Positions 28,509 to 39,221 are shown, counted from the stretch's first letter. The stretch is 64,000 bases of DNA from Streptomyces sp. DH5 (GCF_020873915.1 NZ_JAHWGP010000014.1:1-64000); one strand, 5' to 3'. The notes: generated by a model from the letters alone, not told the origin. A program made the numbers and translations.

Positions 28509-29167
28509 CAGCGGGTCCCCTCCGTCTCGCGCCGGTTGGCCCCGGCCCCCGGGGTGCCGGGGGTGGGGGCGGTGGCCGTCGCCCGTTCGGTCTTGGCCTT
28601 GCGGGAGAGGACGATCGCGCCGACGAGGGCGGCGAGGAGGAGGACGGAGAGGGCCTCGAAGGGGAGGACCCAGTGCTGGAAGAGGCTCGCACCGGTCACC
28701 CCCGTCGAGCCGGCGGGGGCACCGTCCAGGTCGATCCAGGTGGTCCGGAAGGCGTCGACGACCACCCACACCAGGGCGGCCGCGGCGGTGACGGCCACGC
28801 CGAGGGCGACCCAGCGGTTGCCGGAGTCGGCGTCGGGTGAGCGGCCGATGGGGGCCCTGGTGAGCATGAGCCCGAACAGGAGGAGGACGACGACGGAACC
28901 GACGTAGATGAGGACCTGCACCCAGGCGATGAACTCGGCGGTGAGCAGGAGGTATTCGACGGCGAGGCCACCGAGGGCCACCACCAGCCACAGGGCGGCG
29001 TGCACCAGCTGCCGGGTGGTGACGGTGACGACGGCGGCCCCCAGGGTGACCAGGCCGACGAGGAGGAAGGCGATCTCCACCCCGGTCGGGGAGAGGAAGC
29101 CGTGCGTCTTCGCGGCGGTGGTGGTCGTGGTGTGCGCGGCCGTTGCTGCGGCTGCGGCGAGGATCAC
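28508..29167 (-). CDS. nuoJ2: NADH-quinone oxidoreductase subunit J, second locus
   Basis: 219-aa five-helix membrane subunit linking the quinone chamber to the antiporter array. [44 protein letters not shown] contains the conserved TM3 features (split here by function: AVEYLLL and VQVLIYVG). The N terminus has a Thr/Ala-rich extension. GTG 29167 overlaps the nuoI2 stop (GTGA) and lies 4 nt after AGGAGT. C-terminal tail rich in Thr/Ala/Pro. Confidence 0.93.
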   Translation of the reverse strand: MILAAAAATAAHTTTTTAAKTHGFLSPTGVEIAFLLVGLVTLGAAVVTVTTRQLVHAALWLVVALGGLAVEYLLLTAEFIAWVQVLIYVGSVVVLLLFGLMLTRAPIGRSPDADSGNRWVALGVAVTAAAALVWVVVDAFRTTWIDLDGAPAGSTGVTGASLFQHWVLPFEALSVLLLAALVGAIVLSRKAKTERATATAPTPGTPGAGANRRETEGTR

Positions 29168-29712
29168 GACTCCTCCTGCGGTTCGGCCTGGGCGGCGGCG
29201 AGTTTGTCGGCGGTCTTGCGGGCGGCGGCGACTTCCTTGGGTTCCTCGGCGCCGGGGTCGAGCGCGGGCGGGGCGGGAACGGTCCACATCCACTCGCGGA
29301 GCTTGTCGCGTTCGTGGGTGAGGTCGCGGATGTCGGTCTCGGCGTACTCGAACTCCGGGGACCAGAACAGGGCGTCGAAGGGACAGACCTCGATGCAGAT
29401 GCCGCAGTACATGCACAGGGAGAAGTCGATGGCGAAGCGGTCGAGGACGTTGCGGCTGCGCTCGCGTCCGCCGGGGGCCGCCGCCGGCACCGTCTCCTTG
29501 TGGGAGTCGATGTAGATGCACCAGTCCGGGCACTCACGGGCGCACAGCATGCAGACCGTGCAGTTCTCCTCGAACAGGCCGATCACCCCGCGGGTACGGG
29601 GCGGAAGGCCGGGCTGGGTGTCCGGGTACTGGGCGGTGACGGACTTCTTCGTCATCGTCCGCAGGGTGACGGCCAGGCCCTTGGCCAGGCCGGAGCCGGG
29701 AATCGGGGCCAT
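29164..29712 (-). CDS. nuoI2: NADH-quinone oxidoreductase subunit I, second locus
   Basis: 182-aa ferredoxin-like subunit carrying clusters N6a and N6b. Two complete [4Fe-4S] motifs: [12 protein letters not shown] and [12 protein letters not shown]. The Ala-rich C-terminal tail after about residue 145 is longer than in E. coli. In an NADH-module-free complex this subunit would be a natural entry point for electrons from ferredoxin (inference). ATG 29712 overlaps the nuoH2 stop by one base. Confidence 0.95.
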   Translation of the reverse strand: MAPIPGSGLAKGLAVTLRTMTKKSVTAQYPDTQPGLPPRTRGVIGLFEENCTVCMLCARECPDWCIYIDSHKETVPAAAPGGRERSRNVLDRFAIDFSLCMYCGICIEVCPFDALFWSPEFEYAETDIRDLTHERDKLREWMWTVPAPPALDPGAEEPKEVAAARKTADKLAAAQAEPQEES

Positions 29713-30680
29713 CAGAGGAACACCACCTTGACGACGCCGGTGAGGGCGATCTGGGCGAGGGAGAGGGGGACGAGGAGGGTCCAGGAGAACTTCTGGAGCT
29801 GGTCCTCGCGCAGTCGGGGGTAACTGACGCGGAGCCAGATGACGACGAAGGCGAGCACCGCGGTCTTGAGCAGGGTCCAGACCCAGCCGAGTCCGTCGGC
29901 GCCCCAGGGGCCGTGCCAGCCGCCCAGGAAGAGGACGGTGGTCAGGCCGCACAGCACGACGATCCCGGCGTACTCGGCGAGGAGGAAGAGGGCGAAGCGC
30001 AGACCGGTGTACTCGGTGTACGCGCCGAAGATGATCTCCGAGTCGGCGACCGGCATGTCGAAGGGAGGGCGCTGGAGTTCGGCGAGACCGGCGATGAAGA
30101 ACACGAGCGCGCCGGTGATCTGCCAGGGCACCCACCACCACTCGAAGGCGTCGAGGATGCCGACGAGGGAGACGGTGCCGGCCGCCATCGCCACCGAGGC
30201 GGCGGTGAGCAGCATCGGCAGTTCGTACGCGAGGAGTTGGGCGGCGGTGCGCAGGCCGCCGAGGAGGGAGAACTTGTTGGCCGAGGCCCAGCCGGCCATG
30301 AGCGAGCCGAGAACACCGACGCCCATGACGGCGAGGACGAAGAACACGCCCGCGTCGATCACCTGGCCGACCGCGCCCTCCCCCGGGCCGACCGGGATGG
30401 CGAGCAGCACAAGGAGGTACGGCAGGAGGGCCACGGCGGGGGCGATCTGGAAGATACGGCGGTCCGCGCCGGCCGGGACCACGTCCTCCTTCTGCGCGAA
30501 CTTCACGCCGTCGGCGACGAGCTGGGCCCAGCCGTGGAATCCGCCGGCGTACATCGGGCCGAGACGGCCCTGCATGTGGGCCATCACCTTGTGCTCGGCC
30601 TGACCCACTATCAGGGGGAAGGTGAGGAAGACGACGAACACGACCAGGAGTCGCAGGGCGACGTCGAGCACGTCGTTCAC
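29712..30680 (-). CDS. nuoH2: NADH-quinone oxidoreductase subunit H, second locus
   Basis: 322-aa membrane subunit forming the quinone tunnel and first proton channel. Hallmarks: ERKVMA-like [20 protein letters not shown] near the N terminus and the quinone-site loop [22 protein letters not shown]. In canonical NuoH the loop reads PFDLPEAESE; here the first Glu is Val and the second is Asp, so the acidic cluster is weakened. GTG 30680 overlaps the upstream stop (GTGA). Confidence 0.94.
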   Translation of the reverse strand: MNDVLDVALRLLVVFVVFLTFPLIVGQAEHKVMAHMQGRLGPMYAGGFHGWAQLVADGVKFAQKEDVVPAGADRRIFQIAPAVALLPYLLVLLAIPVGPGEGAVGQVIDAGVFFVLAVMGVGVLGSLMAGWASANKFSLLGGLRTAAQLLAYELPMLLTAASVAMAAGTVSLVGILDAFEWWWVPWQITGALVFFIAGLAELQRPPFDMPVADSEIIFGAYTEYTGLRFALFLLAEYAGIVVLCGLTTVLFLGGWHGPWGADGLGWVWTLLKTAVLAFVVIWLRVSYPRLREDQLQKFSWTLLVPLSLAQIALTGVVKVVFL

Positions 30681-32065
30681 CGCGGGCCTCCAGAGGGGTC
30701 TTCGGGAGTGGTGGCTCCGGGCTCGGTTCCGGCCTCGGCCTCGGACCCGGTCTCGGCCTCGGACCCGGTGGTCTCCTCGGCCGTCCGGGACCGTCCTGCG
30801 GGACGGGTGGCGTCGTCGCCCTCGGGCTCGTCGGCACCGGTTCCCGGGGCCGGCTCGGCCTCCGGTTCGGGGGCGGACTCCGCTGCGGGTTCCGTGAAGG
30901 CCGGGCGGGCATGGTGCCAGGGGGCGTCCGGGCTGCGGGGGGCAGCGGGGGCAGGCCCGGTCGGACGGCCGGCCCCGGTGGGCGCGGTGGTGGGGTCGTC
31001 GCCCGCCGGCGGGGGCCCTTCGGAGGCGGATGCGGCACGTTGGCTCGCGGACCCCTCGGAAGCGCTGCGCGCTCGGCGTGGGCCGCCTCCCGCGGCAGCC
31101 GCACCGGAGCGCTGCGACGCCGATCCCTCGCTCGCGCTCCGTGCGCGTCGGGTGGGAGGGGCGGCCGGCTCGGTGCTCTCCGGCGCCGCCTGGCTCACGG
31201 AGCCCTCGGCCGCCGAACGGTCACGGCGCGGCGGGGTCGAGGGCCGGTCGGCGGCCTCGGCGGGAACCGCCTGGCTCGCGGAGCCCTCGGCCGCCGAACG
31301 ATTCCGGCGCGGCACGGCAGGAGACTCCGGCCCGGCAGGGGGCTCCGGCGCGGATGCCCGGCTCGCGGGGGCCTGGCTCGCGGAGCCCTGGGACGCGGAA
31401 CGCGTGCGGCGGGGCGGGCGCTCGGCGGCGGTGGTGCGGGGCGTGCCTGCCGCCGGCCTGGCCGTGCCTCGGGCCGGGCGGGACGGGGCCGGGGGGAGCT
31501 GGCCCTTCAGGGGGCCCCATTCGTTGGGATCGGGGACGCCGGGCGGCAGCATCTGGCGGCGTTTGGGGCCGCCGTGCTCGGACTCGCCGGGTTCCTTCGC
31601 GCCGGGCCATGCCTTGGCGACCCGGGCGGCGAGGACGAAGTCCTTGCGCAGCGGGTGGCCCTCGAAGGTGTCCGGCAGGAGGAGGTGGTCCAGGCCCGGG
31701 TGGCCGGTGAAGACGACGCCGAACATCTCGTGCGTCTCCCGTTCGTGCCAGGCGGCGCCCGCGTAGACGTCGACGGCGGAGGGCAGCGCCGGGGCGTCGT
31801 GCGCCACCGTGGTGCGCAGCAGCAGGCGCCGTACGGGGTGCAGGGCGGCGACGTGGGCGGTGACGCGGAAGCCCGTGCCGGGTTCGTCGACCGCGCTCAG
31901 CCAGTCGAAGAAGGTGCAGCCGAGACGGTCGCGGGCGGTTTCCAGGGCGGTGGTCCAGGAGGCGGGCGGGACGTCGACGGTGAGGACGCCGTACGACTCC
32001 TCCGCCGTCGCGTCGGCGCCGAAGAGTTCCCCGGTATCGGCGGGGAGCCAGCCGGCCGCGGTCAT
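30677..32065 (-). CDS. NuoC-like (30-kDa subunit) protein with long repeat-bearing tail
   Basis: 462 aa. Residues 1-170 are NuoC-like: [20 protein letters not shown] and [15 protein letters not shown] match the family signature. From about residue 185 to the end (over 270 residues) is a low-complexity Pro/Ser/Arg/Glu tail with five copies of RRxRSA(S/A)(E/Q)GS(A/V)SQ at residues 219-231, 253-265, 280-292, 306-318 and 330-342, then an acidic Glu/Ala/Thr C terminus. Normal NuoC has about 200-240 aa. The gene lies between nuoB2 and nuoH2, where nuoC and nuoD would be; no NuoD domain is present. ATG 32065 overlaps the nuoB2 stop (ATGA). Confidence 0.85.
   Translation of the reverse strand: MTAAGWLPADTGELFGADATAEESYGVLTVDVPPASWTTALETARDRLGCTFFDWLSAVDEPGTGFRVTAHVAALHPVRRLLLRTTVAHDAPALPSAVDVYAGAAWHERETHEMFGVVFTGHPGLDHLLLPDTFEGHPLRKDFVLAARVAKAWPGAKEPGESEHGGPKRRQMLPPGVPDPNEWGPLKGQLPPAPSRPARGTARPAAGTPRTTAAERPPRRTRSASQGSASQAPASRASAPEPPAGPESPAVPRRNRSAAEGSASQAVPAEAADRPSTPPRRDRSAAEGSVSQAAPESTEPAAPPTRRARSASEGSASQRSGAAAAGGGPRRARSASEGSASQRAASASEGPPPAGDDPTTAPTGAGRPTGPAPAAPRSPDAPWHHARPAFTEPAAESAPEPEAEPAPGTGADEPEGDDATRPAGRSRTAEETTGSEAETGSEAEAGTEPGATTPEDPSGGPR
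31040..31411. repeat. five interspersed 39-bp repeats in the nuoC-like tail
   Basis: Each unit encodes RRxRSA(S/A)(E/Q)GS(A/V)SQ. Unit spacing falls from 34 to 27, 26 and 24 codons. The opposite strand is also open and reads a WL(A/T)(E/D)PSxAxRxRRG-type repeat, so the DNA itself is repetitive, not only the peptide. Confidence 0.85.
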
Positions 32066-32742
32066 CGGCCCTCCCCCTCACCGGCCGCCGGCGCCGGCGC
32101 CGGCGGGCGGACCAGCCCGCTCTGCAGCGCCGCCGCGGACGGCCGTGCGCCGCCGCCGGATCCATACCGCTCCCCCAGCGACTCGCGGGCGATCTTCTCC
32201 TGGAGTTTCAGGATGCCCTGGAGCAGCGCCTCCGGGCGGGGCGGGCAGCCGGGGACGTACACGTCGACCGGGATGATCTGGTCGACGCCCTTGGTGACGG
32301 AGTAGGAGTCCCAGTAGGGGCCGCCGCAGTTGCTGCACGCGCCGAAGGAGATGACGTACTTCGGCTCGGGCATCTGCTCGTACAGGCGCTTCACCGCGGG
32401 CGCCATCTTGTCGGTGACCGTGCCGGAGACGACCATCAGGTCGGCCTGGCGGGGTCCCGGTGCGAAGGGGATGACGCCGAGGCGGATGAAGTCGTGCCGG
32501 GCCATGGACGCGGCGATGAACTCGATCGCGCAGCAGGCCAGGCCGAAGTTGAAGACCCAGAGCGAGTAGCGGCGGCCCCAGTTGAGGACGACCTTCATCG
32601 GCTCGGGCGCCAGCCGGGCGAGGGCGCCCAGCCGCTTGGGCTCCGGGAGCGGCACCGGCTCGGGCGCCGCGGGCGGCCCGGTGGTGGCGGCCGCACCCTC
32701 GGGAGCGGCGGGATTCACGGCGGCGGCAGGGTTCACGTCCAT
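32062..32742 (-). CDS. nuoB2: NADH-quinone oxidoreductase subunit B, second locus
   Basis: 226-aa peripheral-arm subunit that binds cluster N2, the electron donor to quinone. All four cysteine ligands are seen: [26 protein letters not shown] and [15 protein letters not shown]. The N-terminal (about 45 aa) and C-terminal (about 30 aa) Ala/Pro-rich tails are longer than usual. ATG 32742 overlaps the end of nuoA2 by 10 bp. No nuoD lies in this operon, so the quinone pocket would need NuoD from elsewhere or be formed differently. Confidence 0.95.
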   Translation of the reverse strand: MDVNPAAAVNPAAPEGAAATTGPPAAPEPVPLPEPKRLGALARLAPEPMKVVLNWGRRYSLWVFNFGLACCAIEFIAASMARHDFIRLGVIPFAPGPRQADLMVVSGTVTDKMAPAVKRLYEQMPEPKYVISFGACSNCGGPYWDSYSVTKGVDQIIPVDVYVPGCPPRPEALLQGILKLQEKIARESLGERYGSGGGARPSAAALQSGLVRPPAPAPAAGEGEGR

Positions 32743-33125
32743 GTCAGGACGCCCTTCTTGTATGCGTACAGCAGGCCCACGGCGAGGAAGCCGAGGAAGA
32801 TGAACATCTCCACCAGGGTCGTCGCGCCGTAGCCCTCGGCGGCGAAGACGGTGGCCCAGGGGAAGAGGAAGATCGAGTCGACGGCGAAGATCACGTAGAG
32901 GAAGGCGTACACGTAGTAACGGACCTGGGTGTGGGCCCAGCCCTCGCCGACGGGGTCGACCCCGCACTCGTACGTCATGAGCTTCTCGGGTGTGGGGACC
33001 ACCGGCCGCAGCAGGCGGCCCGCCCCGAAGGCCACGGCGACGAACAGCAGGCCGACGACGGCGAGCAGGCCGACGACCGAGTAGGACTGGAAGTAGTCCG
33101 CCGCGACGACGGTCGTTTCCCGCAC
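32733..33125 (-). CDS. nuoA2: NADH-quinone oxidoreductase subunit A, second locus
   Basis: 130-aa three-helix subunit, first gene of the operon. Family signature [14 protein letters not shown] is intact in the TM1-TM2 loop. In TM2 the canonical FDVE (E. coli Asp79/Glu81) reads FAVD, so one of the two essential acids is lost and the other shortened. GTG 33125 with GAGGGG 8 nt upstream is preferred over the GTG 18 bp further up. Divergent from the histidine kinase gene across 171 bp, which should contain the operon promoter. Confidence 0.92.
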   Translation of the reverse strand: MRETTVVAADYFQSYSVVGLLAVVGLLFVAVAFGAGRLLRPVVPTPEKLMTYECGVDPVGEGWAHTQVRYYVYAFLYVIFAVDSIFLFPWATVFAAEGYGATTLVEMFIFLGFLAVGLLYAYKKGVLTWT

Positions 33126-33296
33126 GTCCGCGCCCCTCACTGCCTCGGAGATCTGTACGCACGGGAGTCTAGGCCCTGATAAAGCCACGGTAAGCGGCCC
33201 GTCACCACTCGGGACACCCGGGGTGGGGTTTTCCTCAGGGCGTCCCGGCGGTCCGCCTGATGGCGCGGGCCCCCCTCCTCCCGGCAGGCTGGGCCC

Positions 33297-34553
33297 ATGA
33301 CCGAACCCTTCCCGTCCCCGGGTGTGCCCGCGGCGGCGGTTTCCGCGCCGGACGGCCCCGACGACCGTCCGCCGCCCGCCCGTTTCGCCTACGACGCGCA
33401 CACCTGGAAGGAGATCGTCCATCTGCTGACGAACCTCCCGGTGTCGCTGGTCGGCTTCACCTACACGGTGACCGTGCTGTGCGTCGGTGCCGGGCTGACC
33501 GTGACGGTGATCGGGCTGCCGCTGCTGGCCGCCGGGCTGACGGGCGCGCGGCTGCTGGGCCGGCTGGAGCGGGCCCGGGCCAGGAAGCTGCTCGGGGTGC
33601 GGGTGGAGGAGCCGAGCCGGCTGCCGCGCCGGGCCGGCGGCTTCTGGCCGCGGCTGTGGATGGCGCTGAAGGACCCGGTGGGCTGGCGCACGGTGCTGTA
33701 CGAGCTGATACGGCTGCCGTGGGGGGTGCTCACCTTCGCCGTGACGCTGACCGGGCTGCTCGTGCTGTGGCCGGTGCTGCCGTTCGTCGTGCGGGCGCTG
33801 GCCGACGGGGACCGGGCGATGGTGCGCGGACTGCTGTCGCCCTCCGACGAGCTGGAACGGCGCATCGCGGAGCTGGAGTCCGACCGGGGCGTGGTGGTGG
33901 ACACCGCCGCGGCGGACCTGCGGCGCATCGAACGCGATCTGCACGACGGGGCGCAGGCCCGGCTGGTCAATCTGGCGATGGGGCTGGGCCTGGCCAAGGA
34001 GAAGCTGCTGGAGGACCCCGACGCGGCGGCGGCGATGGTCGACGAGGCGCACGGCGAGGTGAAACTGGCCCTGCAGGAGCTGCGGGACCTGGCCCGCGGC
34101 ATCCACCCCGCGGTGCTGACCGACCGCGGTCTGGACGCCGCCCTGTCCTCGGTCGCCTCCCGCTGCACGGTGCCGGTGAAAGTGACCGCCGACCTGGACG
34201 AGCGTCCGGCGGCCGCCATCGAGGGCATCGCCTACTTCACCGTCTCGGAGCTGCTGCAGAACGTCAGCAAGCACAGCGGGGCCCGGTCGGCCGCGGTCGA
34301 CGCGTGGCGGTCGGAGGGGCGGCTGTTCCTCCAGGTGTGGGACGACGGGCGCGGTGGTGCCCGGCTGGAGGGCGGGTCGGGCATGCGGGGCCTGGCCGAC
34401 CGGCTGGGCGCGGTGGACGGCCTGCTCGTCGTGGACTCGCCGGAGGGCGGTCCGACGACGGTGACGGCGGAGCTGCCGTGGCGGGACCGGTCCGGTGTCC
34501 TGGACGGGACGGCGCGCGGGGCGGAGCGGGCGTCCGCCCGCGCCCGGCGGTAG
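33297..34553 (+). CDS. sensor histidine kinase (HisKA_3), first of a tandem pair
   Basis: 418-aa membrane sensor kinase. The N-terminal 'putative sensor' region (residues 35-180) has four hydrophobic segments with ERARARKLLG between; the dimerisation/phosphoacceptor motif ERDLHDGAQARL places His216; the ATPase part has the N-box SELLQNVSKHSGA and G-box SGMRGLADRLGAVDG. NarL-type partner expected, and a LuxR-type regulator lies 1.9 kb downstream. ATG 33297 has only a weak AGGCTGGG site. Its ATPase half is closely similar to the next gene, indicating tandem duplication. Confidence 0.9.
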   Translation: MTEPFPSPGVPAAAVSAPDGPDDRPPPARFAYDAHTWKEIVHLLTNLPVSLVGFTYTVTVLCVGAGLTVTVIGLPLLAAGLTGARLLGRLERARARKLLGVRVEEPSRLPRRAGGFWPRLWMALKDPVGWRTVLYELIRLPWGVLTFAVTLTGLLVLWPVLPFVVRALADGDRAMVRGLLSPSDELERRIAELESDRGVVVDTAAADLRRIERDLHDGAQARLVNLAMGLGLAKEKLLEDPDAAAAMVDEAHGEVKLALQELRDLARGIHPAVLTDRGLDAALSSVASRCTVPVKVTADLDERPAAAIEGIAYFTVSELLQNVSKHSGARSAAVDAWRSEGRLFLQVWDDGRGGARLEGGSGMRGLADRLGAVDGLLVVDSPEGGPTTVTAELPWRDRSGVLDGTARGAERASARARR

Positions 34554-34663
34554 GGAAAACCCCCCGTCCAAGACTGCGACGGTCTCCATGGTCCGCCGGC
34601 CCGCCGCGGAGCAGTCTGGGGATACGACGACACGACCCCCGGACTAGACGAAGGACGGCACCG

Positions 34664-36013
34664 ATGGCCACGGAGTACGGACAGGGTTACGGGCTCCCCA
34701 CGGAGTCCGGACACCCCGGGAAGCACCGGCTGCCGGCCGCCCTGCGGGCGCCGGTCGAGGGACGCACCTGGCGCGAGCTGGGGTACGTCCTGCTGAGCCT
34801 GCCGATCAGCATCCTGCTGTTCGTCTACGCGGTCACGATGGTGTCGCTGGGGGCGGGCCTGCTGGTGACGTTCCTCGGCGTCCCGGTGCTGGCGGCGGCG
34901 CTCGCCGGCTGCCGCGGGTTCGGGTCGGTGGAGCGGGCCCGGGCACGCGGGCTGCTGGGCCTGGAGGTGGGCGAGCCGGAGCCGCTGCGGGCGAAGGGGC
35001 AGGGGCTGATGGCCTGGGTCGGTGCCGTGCTCAAGAGCGGCTCCTCCTGGCGCGCCCTGCTGTACGCGGTGCTCCAGCTGCCGTGGGCGGTCCTGTCCTT
35101 CGCCGTCACCGTGACGCTCTGGTCGGTGGGCTGGACGCTGCTGACGTACCCGCTGTGGTTCTGGGTCCTCCCGGCGTACGCCGGGCAGTCCGGCATACAG
35201 CTGTACGGCGACGAGCAGCGCGAGATCTACCTGGACAACCCGTTCGAGATCGCGGTGACCGCGGGGGTGGGTCTGCTGTTCACGCTCGCCACGCCGTGGA
35301 TCGTGCGGGCGCTGACGACGGTGGACCGGGTGATGGTGCACGGGCTGCTCGGGCCGTCCCGGCTGGCCACGCGGGTGGTGGAGCTGGAGTCTGACCGCGG
35401 GGTCGTGGTGGACACGGCGGCGGCGGACCTGCGGCGCATCGAGCGTGATCTGCACGACGGGGCGCAGGCCCGGCTGGTGGCGCTGGCGATGGACCTGGGG
35501 CTGGCGAAGGAGAAGCTGCGGGAGGACCCGCAGGTGGCGGCGCGGATGGTGGACGAGGCGCACGGTGAGGTGAAGACGGCGTTGCAGGAGCTGCGGGACC
35601 TGGCCCGCGGCATCCACCCGGCGGTGCTGACCGACCGCGGTCTGGACGCCGCCCTGTCCTCCGTGGCCTCCCGCTGCACGGTGCCGGTGCAGGTGGAGGT
35701 GGACCTGGCTGAGCGGCCCGCGCCGGCCATCGAGGGCATCGCCTACTTCACGGCCTCGGAGCTGCTGCAGAACATCAGCAAGCACTCGCGGGCGACCCGG
35801 GCCGCGCTGGAGGTGTGGCGCGTGGAGAACCGGCTGATGCTCCAGGTGGTGGACAACGGGGTGGGCGGCGCCGACACCTCCCGGGGTTCCGGGCTGTCGG
35901 GTCTGGCGGAGCGGCTGGACGCGGTGGACGGGATCCTGGTGGTGGACTCCCCGGCCGGCGGTCCGACCCGGGTGACCGCCGAACTGCCGTGGCGCGCGGA
36001 GGGAACCCGGTGA
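34664..36013 (+). CDS. sensor histidine kinase (HisKA_3), second of a tandem pair
   Basis: 449-aa paralog of the preceding kinase. Sensor region with four to five hydrophobic segments plus a 50-residue extra loop (QSGIQLYGDEQREIYLDNPF); phosphoacceptor His264 in ERDLHDGAQARLVAL; N-box SELLQNISKHSRATRA; G-box GLSGLAERLDAVDG. AAGGA is 9 nt before ATG 34664. The last 13 codons (VTAELPWRAEGTR) are the founding copy of the 38-bp tandem repeats that follow the stop. Confidence 0.92.
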   Translation: MATEYGQGYGLPTESGHPGKHRLPAALRAPVEGRTWRELGYVLLSLPISILLFVYAVTMVSLGAGLLVTFLGVPVLAAALAGCRGFGSVERARARGLLGLEVGEPEPLRAKGQGLMAWVGAVLKSGSSWRALLYAVLQLPWAVLSFAVTVTLWSVGWTLLTYPLWFWVLPAYAGQSGIQLYGDEQREIYLDNPFEIAVTAGVGLLFTLATPWIVRALTTVDRVMVHGLLGPSRLATRVVELESDRGVVVDTAAADLRRIERDLHDGAQARLVALAMDLGLAKEKLREDPQVAARMVDEAHGEVKTALQELRDLARGIHPAVLTDRGLDAALSSVASRCTVPVQVEVDLAERPAPAIEGIAYFTASELLQNISKHSRATRAALEVWRVENRLMLQVVDNGVGGADTSRGSGLSGLAERLDAVDGILVVDSPAGGPTRVTAELPWRAEGTR

Positions 36014-36250
36014 CCGCCGAACCGCCGTGGCGCACGGAGGGAACCCGGTGACCGCCGAACCGCCGTGGCGCGCGGAGCAGACCCGGTGACCACCGAACCA
36101 CCGAGGCACACGGAGCAGACCCCGTGACCACCGAACCACCGAGGCACACGGAGCAGACCCCGTGACCACCGAACCACCGAGGCACACGGAGCAGACCCCG
36201 TGACCACCGAACCACCGAGGCACACGGAGCAGACCCCGTGACCGGACCCC
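35972..36250. repeat. 38-bp x 7 tandem repeat spanning the end of the second kinase gene
   Basis: Seven head-to-tail 38-bp units start at 35972, 36010, 36048, 36086, 36124, 36162 and 36200, then a 13-bp partial unit. Unit 1 is coding (GTGACCGCCGAACTGCCGTG...), encoding the last residues of the kinase; unit 2 supplies its TGA stop. Units 4-7 are identical to each other and differ from units 1-3 at several positions, showing recent homogenisation at the distal end. 38 is not a multiple of three, so the array cannot extend the protein. Confidence 0.97.
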
Positions 36251-36253
36251 GTT

Positions 36254-36311
36254 GACACGCGGGCCGGGGCCGGGCGGGTGCGACCCATGGGGTCGCGCCC
36301 GCCCGTGTGTC
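36254..36311. terminator. large hairpin after the repeat array
   Basis: Outer GACACGCGGGC/GCCCGTGTGTC (one mismatch, 36254-36264 with 36301-36311) encloses GGGCGGG-T-GCGACCC-ATG-GGGTCGC-G-CCCGCCC (36272-36304). Very stable; probably terminates kinase transcription before the response regulator, implying separate expression of kinases and regulator. The remaining 150 bp to the regulator hold no other feature I can support. Confidence 0.75.
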
Positions 36312-36465
36312 GCCGTCGGCGGGCCCGAGGACGGGGACGGCGACGGTCGACACCCCCGGCCGGGATGCTCCGGCCCGTCCACCGCCGGATGCTGGAATGC
36401 TGGACCTGTCGACCGGGCCTGCCAGGAGGGCGGGCCCGGAGCAGGGGTGTGGGGGTCCGAGGAAC

Positions 36466-37137
36466 GTGGAGGACAGGGTGCGGGTGGTCATTGCCGAGGA
36501 TTCGGTGCTGCTGCGGGAGGGTCTGACGCGGCTGCTGACCGACCGGGGGCACGAGGTCGTGGCCGGTGTCGGTGACGGGGAGGCGCTGATCGAGACCGTC
36601 GCCGAGCTGGACGGGCAGGATCTGCTGCCGGACGTCGTGGTGGCGGACGTGCGGATGCCGCCGACGCACACCGACGAGGGCGTGCGGGCCGCGGTGCGGC
36701 TGCGCAAGTCGCATCCGGACATCGGGGTGCTGGTGTTGTCGCAGTACGTGGAGGAGCGTTACGCCACGGAGCTGCTCGCCGGTTCCAGCCGGGGTGTCGG
36801 CTATCTGCTCAAGGACCGGGTGGCGGACGTGCGCGATTTCGTGGATGCGGTGGTGCGGGTGGCCGGGGGCGGTACGGCGCTGGATCCGGAGGTCGTCGCG
36901 CAGCTGCTGGGGCGCAGCCGCAAGCAGGACGTGCTGGCCGGGCTGACCCCGCGCGAGCGGGAGGTGCTGGGCCTGATGGCGGAGGGACGAACGAACTCGG
37001 CGATCGCCCGGCAGCTGGTGGTGAGCGACGGAGCGGTGGAGAAGCACGTCAGCAACATCTTCCTGAAGCTGGGGCTGTCCCCGAGCGACGGTGATCACCG
37101 TCGGGTCCTGGCCGTCCTCACCTACCTCAACTCGTAG
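36466..37137 (+). CDS. LuxR/NarL-family response regulator
   Basis: 223-aa regulator with an N-terminal receiver (VRVVIAEDSVLLREGL; acidic pair Glu11/Asp12, phospho-acceptor Asp61 in VVVADVRMP; Lys in GVGYLLKDRV) and a C-terminal LuxR helix-turn-helix (LTPREREVLGLMAEGRTNSAIARQL). Likely partner of the two upstream HisKA_3 kinases. GTG 36466 is used; a second GTG at 36478 has the better GGAGGA spacing and would give 219 aa. Target genes are not evident. Confidence 0.92.
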   Translation: MEDRVRVVIAEDSVLLREGLTRLLTDRGHEVVAGVGDGEALIETVAELDGQDLLPDVVVADVRMPPTHTDEGVRAAVRLRKSHPDIGVLVLSQYVEERYATELLAGSSRGVGYLLKDRVADVRDFVDAVVRVAGGGTALDPEVVAQLLGRSRKQDVLAGLTPREREVLGLMAEGRTNSAIARQLVVSDGAVEKHVSNIFLKLGLSPSDGDHRRVLAVLTYLNS

Positions 37138-37289
37138 GGCGAGGTCCCTCAGTCGCGGCGGGGACGCCGCGAAGTCGTGTCCAAGATGCGAATGACCCGG
37201 GGAAGGCGACCCTTACGGACGTAGGGTTTATGCGGGGAAGGCCTGCGGGAAGGCCGTCCCGGACAGCCGCCTCGAGGAGGTCCAGTTCA

Positions 37290-39213
<1,924 letters not shown>

Positions 39214-39221
<8 letters not shown>

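Noticed and set aside
26119-28692. 857-aa version of NuoL2
   Set aside because: The first 193 residues overlap nuoK2/nuoJ2 in another frame; GTG 28113 with GTGA overlap fits the operon.
29913-31766. 617-aa plus-strand ORF with [18 protein letters not shown] repeats
   Set aside because: It is antisense to nuoH2 and the nuoC-like tail; the nuoC-like frame has the conserved NuoC domain and operon coupling. The repeat is reported as a DNA feature instead.
35972-36250. CRISPR array
   Set aside because: Units are contiguous with no unique spacers, begin in a coding sequence, and there are no cas genes.
34232-36382. Minus-strand ORFs with regular repeats opposite the second kinase and the array
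   Set aside because: The regularity follows from the 38-bp array; no domain or start context.
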